Positions 1 through 5,462 of a stretch of DNA of 11,483 nucleotides are shown one piece after another. Source of the DNA: Deltaproteobacteria bacterium (GTDB lineage Bacteria > Bdellovibrionota > UBA1018); NCBI GenBank assembly GCA_013286765.1, contig JABDFB010000073.1, positions 1 to 11,483 on the forward strand. The letters run 5' to 3'. Numbering within the stretch: position 1 is the first letter of the stretch; every line of letters starts with the position of its first letter. Under the pieces are notes generated by a model. It was not told the origin of the DNA. It did not search any database and worked only from the letters and a program-made list of their open reading frames with translations. A program made the position numbers and the translations under genes.

Positions 1-18
1 GGGAGCACTCATGGATAG
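1..18 (+). CDS. Possible last codons of actB (partial, cut by window start)
   Basis: Read in frame 1, the first 18 bases give Gly-Ser-Thr-His-Gly and then a TAG stop. This would overlap the start of actC by 8 nt, the same length and almost the same sequence context (CATGGATA) as the actC/actD overlap further on. In ACIII operons the gene before actC is actB, the iron-sulfur and molybdopterin-oxidoreductase-like subunit, so this is where its end would be expected. Five codons cannot identify a protein, and frame 3 is also open to base 35, so the call rests on operon order and the matching overlap. Confidence 0.33.
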   Translation, partial: GSTHG

Positions 19-1441
19 TTCCGCCGAAGTCATAAAGTTTTCGCAAGAACCATTGGTGACGGGAGGAAAAACTCTCGCAGACGTCAATGATGATATTTCT
101 TCGCCGCTAGAACGTTTCCCGACAGGAAAGTGGTGGGTTTGCTTTATAGCGGCTATTTGTGCTTTTTTGGTCGGTGCGGTACTGGCGTCAGACATGTTCA
201 TGCATGGCCTGGGGGTTTTGGGTCTAAATGAACCTAACGGTTGGGGCGTCTTCATTGTGGACTTTGTGTTCTGGGTCGGTATCGGTCACGCCGGTACATT
301 GATTTCAGCAGTTTTGTTTCTTTTCAGACAAAAGTGGAGAACGGCAATTAATCGCTCGGCAGAAGCGATGACGATTTTTGCGGTGATGACGGCGTTGCTC
401 TTTCCAGTTATTCATACCGGTCGGCCCTGGTACGCAATTTTCTGGTTGCTACCCTATCCTAATCAACGCCATCTTTGGGTGAATTTTCGATCGCCCCTGC
501 TTTGGGACGTGTTTGCGGTAGGAACGTATTTCACGATCTCGTTGGTATTTTGGTATGTAGGATTGGTGCCGGATTTAGCATCGATTCGAGATCGAGCGAA
601 GAATCAGGTACGTAAATTCATATACACGGTTTTATCATTAGGTTGGCGCGGATCGAATAAAAACTGGAGCCACTACGAAATTGCTTACATGCTGCTAGCT
701 GGCCTTTCGACGCCGCTAGTGCTTTCTGTTCATAGCGTCGTCTCTTTCGACTTTGCAGTCTCGAATTTACCGGGATGGCATACGACAATCTTCCCACCTT
801 ACTTTGTGGCAGGAGCTATTTTCTCGGGATTTGCAATGGTGGTCACGCTATTGGTGATCGCTCGCGAAATGTTCAATCTCAGAAACTACATTACGATTGG
901 TCATCTAGAAAAGATGAACAAGATCATCATGGCGACAGGCATGATAGTAGGTTACGCTTACTCCTGTGAATTCTTTATCGCCTGGTATAGCGGCAGCCCG
1001 TTCGAAGGATTTGCATTCGTTAATCGTGCATTCGGTCCGTATTGGTGGGCTTACTGGATTATGGCAGGTTGTAATGTCATTATTCCTCAGATCTTCTGGT
1101 GGCGACATGCGAGAAGAAATGTTGCCATTATGTTTGTCGTCTCGCTCTTTGTGAATATCGGGATGTGGTTCGAGCGATTTGTGATTGTGGTCACGTCGTT
1201 GCACCGTGATTTCTTACCGTCGAATTGGAGATATTACGTTCCAACTTGGTACGACTGGGGAATTACCTTTGGTAGCTTTGGTTGGTTCTTCATCTGGTTC
1301 CTGCTGTTCTGTCGTATCTTGCCGGTCATTGCGATGGCAGAAGTCAAAGGGGTGATGACTCAGGACCCGGATACGCATAAGCCATTGCCGCCGCATACAC
1401 CTCATTCAGCTCATGGAAAGGGGGGTGTCGCACATGGATAA
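11..1441 (+). CDS. actC: ACIII membrane subunit ActC (NrfD/PsrC-like quinol-interacting protein)
   Basis: This is the NrfD-like integral membrane subunit of Alternative Complex III, which oxidises menaquinol or ubiquinol at the cytoplasmic membrane and passes electrons to the cytochrome subunits. The 476 residues form about ten hydrophobic segments (roughly 41-60, 81-105, 121-138, 163-186, 228-247, 264-285, 305-325, 344-362, 371-395, 418-440). Family-type segments are visible: GIGHAGT around H93, IHTGRPW around H135, the PYPNQRHLW loop at 148-156, SPLLWDVFA with D166, and a charged FERF at 387-390 near a membrane edge. These are typical places for quinol-site and proton-path residues, although exact roles are inferred. 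The C-terminus is a His/Pro-rich tail (456-476). GGGAG lies 5 nt before the ATG. The frame is open to the window edge, so an earlier start cannot be fully excluded. It overlaps actD by 8 nt. The call is strong because actD, actE and actF follow in canonical order. Confidence 0.95.
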   Translation: MDSSAEVIKFSQEPLVTGGKTLADVNDDISSPLERFPTGKWWVCFIAAICAFLVGAVLASDMFMHGLGVLGLNEPNGWGVFIVDFVFWVGIGHAGTLISAVLFLFRQKWRTAINRSAEAMTIFAVMTALLFPVIHTGRPWYAIFWLLPYPNQRHLWVNFRSPLLWDVFAVGTYFTISLVFWYVGLVPDLASIRDRAKNQVRKFIYTVLSLGWRGSNKNWSHYEIAYMLLAGLSTPLVLSVHSVVSFDFAVSNLPGWHTTIFPPYFVAGAIFSGFAMVVTLLVIAREMFNLRNYITIGHLEKMNKIIMATGMIVGYAYSCEFFIAWYSGSPFEGFAFVNRAFGPYWWAYWIMAGCNVIIPQIFWWRHARRNVAIMFVVSLFVNIGMWFERFVIVVTSLHRDFLPSNWRYYVPTWYDWGITFGSFGWFFIWFLLFCRILPVIAMAEVKGVMTQDPDTHKPLPPHTPHSAHGKGGVAHG

Positions 1442-2018
1442 GACTTTGCTTGGAGTGATTGGCTTTTTCGACAATCCTAATGATCTATTACATGCAACGG
1501 AAAAAGTGAGAGACGAAAATTATCGAGATTTCGATACGTACACTCCTTATCCGGTTCATGGCTTAGAAGCGGCGCAGGGGTTAAAGCGATCACCGCTGCC
1601 GTTTGTTACGCTAGCGGCAGGGATGACGGGCGCTAGTTTAGGATTTTTGCTGCAGTATTGGACATCCGCCGTAGATTGGCCCTTGATTGTGGGCGGGAAA
1701 CCGATGAATTCGTGGCCTGCGTTTGTGCCGGTTATGTTCGAATGTACGATTCTCTTTGCTGGGTTAGCTACGGTTGGAGGCATGTTCTTTTTTAATGGCC
1801 TTCCGAACGTAAAGAGGAAGTCTTTTGATCCATCCATTACGAGGGACCGTTTCGCCATTGTGATCGAAGCACCTTTGGATGTGGATGAAGATGAAGAAGG
1901 ACAGAGTGCACGTAAGAAAGAAAACTTCAAACAATTCCGAGAATCGGAGGCAGCAGATTTTCTCAGGAAAGTGGGCGCCAAAGAAGTAAAAAGTATTTAC
2001 GTTGAAGGGTGGTTCTAG
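1434..2018 (+). CDS. actD: ACIII subunit ActD (DUF3341 family)
   Basis: ActD is a small membrane subunit of Alternative Complex III without cofactors. In the known complexes it has two transmembrane helices packed beside ActC and a cytoplasmic N-terminal domain. The 194-residue product fits: a soluble part (1-55) with the family segment TPYPVHG (37-43), hydrophobic helices at about 57-77 and 98-120, the conserved linker [13 protein letters not shown] (87-99), and a charged C-terminal domain with an acidic patch (149-155). I chose the ATG at 1434 over the ATG at 1413. An AAAGGGGGG ribosome site lies about 9 nt upstream, and [12 protein letters not shown] matches the usual family N-terminus; the earlier start would add seven residues inside actC. 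The gene overlaps actC by 8 nt, which suggests translational coupling, and ends 2 nt before actE. Confidence 0.93.
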   Translation: MDKTLLGVIGFFDNPNDLLHATEKVRDENYRDFDTYTPYPVHGLEAAQGLKRSPLPFVTLAAGMTGASLGFLLQYWTSAVDWPLIVGGKPMNSWPAFVPVMFECTILFAGLATVGGMFFFNGLPNVKRKSFDPSITRDRFAIVIEAPLDVDEDEEGQSARKKENFKQFRESEAADFLRKVGAKEVKSIYVEGWF

Positions 2019-2020
2019 AA

Positions 2021-2635
2021 ATGCTGACACCTACTCAATCTAAGAATACACCGAGTAAACAGGGCGGCAAGACACGCCTATTTATGGTAGCGTTGGTGAC
2101 TTTGGCGCTGGCAGTAGTTTCAACTAGTTGTCGTCACGAAAAACCGAATGTGGTTTACATGCCGGATATGGTCTATAGCCCTGCAGTTAAGGCGCAGACT
2201 TTTGGACAGATGCGAATGCCGGTGCCGGGAACAATCAGCAGAAATTTTGAACCCTATCCTTATCCTCATGATGCAGAGAAAGCAGGACGAGAACTGAAGA
2301 ATCCGCTCATTCCAACAAAAAAAGTTTTGTTGCGAGGAAAGAGAGTTTACCAAATCAATTGTTTGCCCTGTCACGGCAATGAAGGTTTTGGTGATGGGCC
2401 AGTAGTTCCAAAGTTTCCAAGGCCTCTGTCCCTTCAGTCAGATAAGGTAAGAAATTTTACCGATGGAAGAATTTATCACACAGTTACAATGGGGCAAAAT
2501 CTGATGCCGAGTTATGCGTCGGAAGTGGATTCTTCTGATCGTTGGGCAGTTATCCACTATATTCGAGTTCTGCAACGATCACGTAACCCCACGCAGCAGG
2601 ATCTGAAAGTTATTCAAGAACAAGAGAAGCAGTGA
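2021..2635 (+). CDS. actE: ACIII mono-haem cytochrome c subunit ActE
   Basis: ActE is the mono-haem cytochrome c subunit of Alternative Complex III, facing the periplasm and relaying electrons out of the complex. The 204-residue product has a charged N-terminus, a hydrophobic stretch at 20-35, and a Cys at 37 (VVSTSC), as expected for a lipid-anchored export signal. The residue three before the Cys is Ser rather than the usual Leu/Val, so the lipobox is imperfect. The haem site CLPCH is at 114-118, and the likely axial methionine is M162 in NLMPSY. The ATG at 2021 is preferred over a GTG at 2009: AAGGGTGG lies about 9 nt upstream, and this start leaves a 2-nt gap after actD. Only one haem motif is present, which separates it from the multi-haem ActA. 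ActF starts 21 nt downstream. Confidence 0.93.
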   Translation: MLTPTQSKNTPSKQGGKTRLFMVALVTLALAVVSTSCRHEKPNVVYMPDMVYSPAVKAQTFGQMRMPVPGTISRNFEPYPYPHDAEKAGRELKNPLIPTKKVLLRGKRVYQINCLPCHGNEGFGDGPVVPKFPRPLSLQSDKVRNFTDGRIYHTVTMGQNLMPSYASEVDSSDRWAVIHYIRVLQRSRNPTQQDLKVIQEQEKQ

Positions 2636-2656
2636 GATTGAGGAGTCACGATAGCT

Positions 2657-3868
2657 ATGGAACATTCACATGGAGCACATGGAGCCGCAATTCGGAATCC
2701 TGGCACTTTCGAGGTTTCTCAGAAAATTAAAACTGTTTTCCTAGTCTTTGCAGCGCTCGGAGCTGTTTCTTTTCTGGTTAGTCTGAGGATGGATCCGAGC
2801 CGTGCTTGGGCAAGTTTTGTGATTAATCATTTTTATTTTATGTGCCTCGGACTTGGTGGAATTTTCTTCGCAGTCCTTCAGTGGGTGACTGGAGCGATGT
2901 GGAGTGCTCCGGTGCGAAGATTGAGTGAGGCGTTTTCGGCTTACTTGCCAGTAGTCGCAATTACTTTTGCGATTTTGTATTTTGGCATTCCGCATCTATA
3001 TATTTGGAGTCATCCGGAGCATGTTCAGGGCGATTTGGTTCTAATGGGAAAATCGGGATACCTGAGTGTGCCTTTTTTTCTGATCCGAAATTTTATTGCG
3101 ATTGGAATTTGGGTTTTCTTCGCCAAGAAGATGGTCGGAAACTCTGTGGCACAGGACGTGGACAGGGAAAATCATAAGTATACTCTAAAGAACCGGACTC
3201 TTGGTCCGATTTTTCTGGCTTTGTTCGGTGTGAGCTTTACGATGGCTTCTTTCGATCAACTTATGTCGCTCGACCCGCACTGGTTTAGTACGATGTTTGG
3301 AGTTTATTGTTTTGCGGGACTATTCTACGCGAACCTGGCTTCTGTGTGTTTGCTAGCTCTCTATTTGAAGTCAAAAGGCAAGCTGGAGGGGATTCTGAAC
3401 GAGAATCATCTTCATGACTTGGGTAAGTTCATGTTGGCGTTTGCCGTTTTCTGGGCGTATATCGCGTTCAGTCAATTTATGTTGATCTGGTACGCAAACC
3501 TGCCCGAAGAAACCGGTTATTTTATTACCCGCATGCATGGGCAATGGCTCTGGGTTTCCTTATTCTTGTTGGTAGGAAAGTTTGTGCTACCGTTTGTTAT
3601 TCTACTGCCGAGAGATGCGAAGAGAAATCCAAAGATTTTGGCTGGCGTAGGGATTTTCATGCTGTTCGCCCAGTGGATTGATATTCTGTGGATGGTTCAG
3701 CCTGAGTTCTTCAAAGAAGGTCCGATTTTAGGGCTGACGGAACTGGGAGTAACACTCGGGTTTCTTGGGATTTTCGGGCTGTGCGTCGCTAAATTCCTTG
3801 CGAAGAATAATGTGGTTGCGATCGGTGACCCAAGGTTAGCAGAATCTGTTTTTCATCATCATCAGTAA
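2657..3868 (+). CDS. actF: ACIII membrane subunit ActF
   Basis: ActF is the second large membrane subunit of Alternative Complex III, related in fold to ActC/NrfD and packed against it; a role in proton translocation has been proposed for the family. The 403 residues hold about ten hydrophobic segments. Family-type stretches are present: NHFYFMCLGLGGIFFAVLQW (57-76), MWSAPVRRLSEAF (81-93), a SFDQLMSLDPHWFSTMFG segment in the middle, and FMLIWYANLPEETGYF in the C-terminal half. The N-terminus is His-rich (MEHSHGAHGA) and the last residues are HHHQ. AGGAG sits at 2641-2645, 11 nt before the ATG, slightly far but clear. It appears to be the last gene of the operon. No actG or oxidase gene follows; the next gene is convergent and lies behind a palindromic repeat. 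Confidence 0.95.
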   Translation: MEHSHGAHGAAIRNPGTFEVSQKIKTVFLVFAALGAVSFLVSLRMDPSRAWASFVINHFYFMCLGLGGIFFAVLQWVTGAMWSAPVRRLSEAFSAYLPVVAITFAILYFGIPHLYIWSHPEHVQGDLVLMGKSGYLSVPFFLIRNFIAIGIWVFFAKKMVGNSVAQDVDRENHKYTLKNRTLGPIFLALFGVSFTMASFDQLMSLDPHWFSTMFGVYCFAGLFYANLASVCLLALYLKSKGKLEGILNENHLHDLGKFMLAFAVFWAYIAFSQFMLIWYANLPEETGYFITRMHGQWLWVSLFLLVGKFVLPFVILLPRDAKRNPKILAGVGIFMLFAQWIDILWMVQPEFFKEGPILGLTELGVTLGFLGIFGLCVAKFLAKNNVVAIGDPRLAESVFHHHQ

Positions 3869-3907
3869 TATTCGGAAGAGGGGCAGTCACTCAGCCTAGG
3901 AATCAGA

Positions 3908-3969
3908 TGTCGGGCGCGCGCATCCTGCGCTTGGGCTGGCCCCATCCATGGGGCGCCCAAGCCCTCACT
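3908..3969. repeat. 62-bp palindromic repeat, copy 1 (inverted mate of 5229-5292)
   Basis: This 62-bp segment is the reverse complement of 5229-5292 except for a 2-bp indel. It contains a strong stem: GCTTGGGC pairs with GCCCAAGC, and inside it GCCCCAT pairs with ATGGGGC. A smaller GCGCA/TGCGC stem lies beside it. It sits between the convergent ends of actF and the exported orphan gene. No T-run follows on either strand, so an intrinsic-terminator role is possible but not supported by the standard signature. Its neighbours at 3890-3907 and 3970-3990 do not match the flanks of copy 2, so the shared unit is about 62-64 bp. Confidence 0.85.
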
Positions 3970-3978
3970 GCGTGTGAG
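3964..3978. other. Short hairpin CTCAC-N5-GTGAG
   Basis: A perfect 5-bp stem with a 5-base loop overlaps the end of the palindromic repeat copy and lies 10 bp beyond the stop of the exported orphan gene. Together with the repeat's large stem it may stabilise or end transcripts from either side, but no U-tract is present. Confidence 0.35.
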
Positions 3979-3988
3979 CTTAATATGC

Positions 3989-4675
3989 CTAATGATGTGA
4001 AAAGACCTGTTTCTTCGGTCGGCGTAAAAATCGCAGATATTCGACTGCGCGTTGATACACTTTGTCGAGCTCTCTGATTTCGCTCTTCAAATTGACGTAT
4101 TCGTTTGCAAGGACACTAGAGTTTCGCTTTGGTTTTTCTGTCCAGATAGCTTCTTTTAGAACTTGTTGTAATTGTTCGATCTTTTCTTCATGATTTTTAA
4201 CAACGGATAAATAGTTTCTTAACGCATCTCCTGCTGGATTGCCTTTTTCCAGAGCCGCTGCTTTTGTTTTTAACTCCTCTTGGGCATGAAGCTTTACTTT
4301 TTGAATTTCTCTGAATTTTCCAGAAAGTGCCATTTGTTCTTTATAAGAGTGTTTTTTATTGATTTCGGGATGGTTTATATCGCTTAGAAAATGTTCACGA
4401 TCGTTTTCCTTATTACAATTTTGAAGTATAGTATTTGCTTCATTCGGAAGAACCCCTGGTTTAGCTTGTCTTTCGCATGTTTGCAATTCATCAGCGCTCT
4501 TCGAACGTCTAACTGGGTTTTCCGCACCTTTCTGCTCAGTGGGTGGTTCACTCTTGGTTCTCGCGTGGGGCCCTGGTTTTAGGTCACCTAATTCAACATC
4601 TCCAGCTTTTGCTGTATAGGAATTTGTAAAAAGCAGGACAGTGATAAAAGAAGATACGGCTAGTAATTTAGGCAT
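3989..4675 (-). CDS. Exported, helix-rich protein of unknown function
   Basis: I do not recognise this 228-residue protein. Residues 1-24 are a clear Sec signal peptide (MPKLLAVSS, hydrophobic core, then TAKA before G25), so it is probably periplasmic or secreted. Residues 25-75 are polar and probably disordered, rich in Lys, Glu and Pro. Residues about 112-216 are charged and look alpha-helical, with heptad-like stretches suggesting coiled coil (for example HEEKIEQLQQVLKEA). There are two cysteines, C67 and C87, that could form a disulfide. The C-terminus is basic (RFLRRPKKQ). No enzymatic motif is visible. GAGG lies 5 nt before the ATG and a good promoter is present upstream. The gene is on the strand opposite to its neighbours and sits inside a repeat island flanked by inverted repeats, which suggests an accessory origin. 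Expression is supported by the promoter and ribosome site; function is open. Confidence 0.78.
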   Translation of the reverse strand: MPKLLAVSSFITVLLFTNSYTAKAGDVELGDLKPGPHARTKSEPPTEQKGAENPVRRSKSADELQTCERQAKPGVLPNEANTILQNCNKENDREHFLSDINHPEINKKHSYKEQMALSGKFREIQKVKLHAQEELKTKAAALEKGNPAGDALRNYLSVVKNHEEKIEQLQQVLKEAIWTEKPKRNSSVLANEYVNLKSEIRELDKVYQRAVEYLRFLRRPKKQVFSHH

Positions 4676-4721
4676 CTATTCCTCGTTTTGAATGGTACGT
4701 AGAACGGTATATTCATCTGCT

Positions 4722-4750
4722 GTTACATAATAATTCTAAGCAGGTATAAT
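4722..4750 (+). promoter_or_regulatory. Candidate promoter reading rightward into the tandem repeats
   Basis: A perfect TATAAT at 4745-4750 is preceded after 17 bp by GTTACA (4722-4727, four of six consensus bases). Transcription would begin near 4757 and enter the repeat array at 4785. There is no convincing ribosome site before the ATGs at 4767 or 4771, so the transcript would more likely be non-coding. It overlaps the leftward promoter almost completely. Confidence 0.5.
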
Positions 4751-4761
4751 AAAGTAGTCAA
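4733..4761 (-). promoter_or_regulatory. Sigma-70-type promoter of the exported orphan gene
   Basis: On the minus strand, TTGACT (4756-4761) is followed after exactly 17 bp by TAGAAT (4733-4738). Each box matches the consensus at five of six positions. The start of transcription would lie near 4726, about 50 nt before the ATG at 4675. It is intertwined with the rightward TATAAT, so the two may exclude each other. Confidence 0.7.
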
Positions 4762-4784
4762 ATAGAATGAATGAAACACACCTG

Positions 4785-5244
4785 AGTTGCCCCCTGCAAC
4801 TCGCCCGTAATCGTGCGCAAAGGACAGGTGCGGAGGTTTACCATATGACCAGTGAGGGCTTGGGCGTACCAGCCATCGGACCAAGCTATCTAGATCTAAT
4901 GTACTTCCTTAGTTGCCTCCGGCAACTCGCCCGTAATCGTGCGCAAAGGACAGGCGCGGAGGTTTACCACAAGACCAGTGAGGGCTTGGGCGTACCAGCC
5001 ATCGGGCCAAGCTATATAGATCTAATGTAGTTCCTTAGTTGCCTTCGGCAACTCGCCCGTAATCGTGCGCATAGGACAGGCGCGGAGGTTTACCACAAGA
5101 CCAGTGAGGGCTTGGGCGTGCCAGCCATCGGACCAAGCTATATAGATCTAATGTAGTTCCTTAGTTGCCTCCGGCAACTCGCCCGTAATCGTGCGCATAG
5201 GACAGGCGCGGAGGTTTACCATATGACCAGTGAGGGCTTGGGCG
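4785..5244. repeat. Tandem array of a 126-bp repeat (three full units and a partial fourth)
   Basis: Units start at 4785, 4911, 5037 and 5163, exactly 126 bp apart. The fourth matches for 82 bp and then passes into a divergent palindrome. Units 2 and 3 differ at about 4 positions and units 1 and 2 at about 8. Each unit begins with a hairpin: AGTTGCC pairs with GGCAACT around a 3-base loop in units 2-4, while in unit 1 the last pair is lost and the stem is 6 bp. Near the 3' end GCTTGG can pair with CCAAGC, and a TAGATCTA palindrome follows. Units 1 and 4 share a CATATG variant where units 2 and 3 have CACAAG, pointing to unequal exchange or conversion. Units 2 and 3 end with a TAG in the only long open frame. 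Repeated stem-loops suggest a structured RNA or protein-binding array rather than a protein. Confidence 0.92.
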
Positions 5245-5319
5245 CCCCATGGATGGGGCCAAAGCCCAAGCGCAGGATGCGCGCGCCCGACACCTGGTCA
5301 TATGGTAAACCTCCGTGCC
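5205..5319. repeat. Large nested foldback (28-29 nt arms around a palindromic core)
   Basis: The left arm (5205-5232) belongs to tandem unit 4, and the right arm (5291-5319) is its reverse complement with one mismatch and one extra base. The 58 bp between them fold on themselves (GCTTGGGC with GCCCAAGC, GCCCCAT with ATGGGGC, GCGCA with TGCGC). The right arm carries the CATATG variant of unit 4, so it was probably copied from that unit. Confidence 0.85.
5229..5292. repeat. 64-bp palindromic repeat, copy 2 (inverted mate of 3908-3969)
   Basis: This is the core of the foldback, matching copy 1 in inverted orientation with a 2-bp difference. Its first 16 bp are identical to positions 67-82 of the 126-bp unit, and the following stretch aligns loosely with the unit's GCTTGG...CCAAGC hairpin, so the element looks like a diverged form of that hairpin. 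The two copies bracket the orphan gene, its promoter and the array (about 1.4 kb). Confidence 0.85.
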
Positions 5320-5363
5320 TCGTTCTATCGAAGATAGAAACGTGCCTCGTTCTATCGAAGATA
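5314..5363. repeat. Pair of 23-bp direct repeats (27-bp period)
   Basis: The 23 bp at 5314-5336 recur without change at 5341-5363. Each contains TCGTTCTATCGAAGATA, and CTATC/GATAG around GAA can form a small stem. They lie directly upstream of the TTGACA box at 5369, where a regulator could bind. Confidence 0.8.
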
Positions 5364-5368
5364 TTTTC

Positions 5369-5397
5369 TTGACATTATTCTTGTTTGAAACTACGTG
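5369..5397 (+). promoter_or_regulatory. Possible promoter of the S41 peptidase gene
   Basis: A perfect TTGACA lies at 5369-5374, about 90 bp before the gene. The segment 17 bp downstream (TACGTG, 5392-5397) is a poor -10 box. If real, the promoter is weak or needs an activator; the 23-bp direct repeats immediately upstream would suit that. Confidence 0.35.
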
Positions 5398-5462
5398 TTG
5401 TCACTCGCTTCTTTGAGAGACAGAAAGTCTCGCAACTAAGAAGAAGCATCTAGAGGGAGAAG

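Larger units (their letters stand above)
4676..5462. other. 787-bp non-coding repeat island
   Basis: No convincing protein gene is present here. From left to right it holds overlapping opposing promoters (4722-4761), the 126-bp tandem array (4785-5244), a large foldback (5205-5319), a pair of 23-bp direct repeats (5314-5363), a candidate -35 box (5369-5374) and a short hairpin with GAGAC/GTCTC arms (5417-5431) in the leader of the S41 gene. An 87-codon open frame at 4767-5030 is treated as accidental because the period is a multiple of three and later units carry a stop. Confidence 0.8.

Noticed and set aside
905..1405. Minus-strand open frames inside actC
   Set aside because: They lie opposite a strongly conserved ACIII gene, have no family features and no ribosome sites.
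1556..2030. Minus-strand open frames opposite actD
   Set aside because: They are shadows of actD; composition follows the reverse complement of a coding gene.
3908..3969. Standard intrinsic terminator for actF
   Set aside because: The stem is strong but no T-run follows on either strand, and the same element occurs elsewhere in the window as a repeat; termination is possible but not shown.
4767..5030. 87-codon open frame across repeat units 1 and 2
   Set aside because: It exists because 126 is a multiple of three. Units 2 and 3 end in TAG, changes between units are not biased to silent sites, and no ribosome site is present.
4785..5244. CRISPR array
   Set aside because: The whole 126-bp unit is repeated; there are no short repeats separated by unique spacers, and no cas gene is seen.
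4785..5244. Integron attC sites (inverted AGTTGCC/GGCAACT near each unit boundary)
   Set aside because: The core sequences do not fit the RYYYAAC and GTTRRRY consensus, there are no gene cassettes between units, and no integrase is present.
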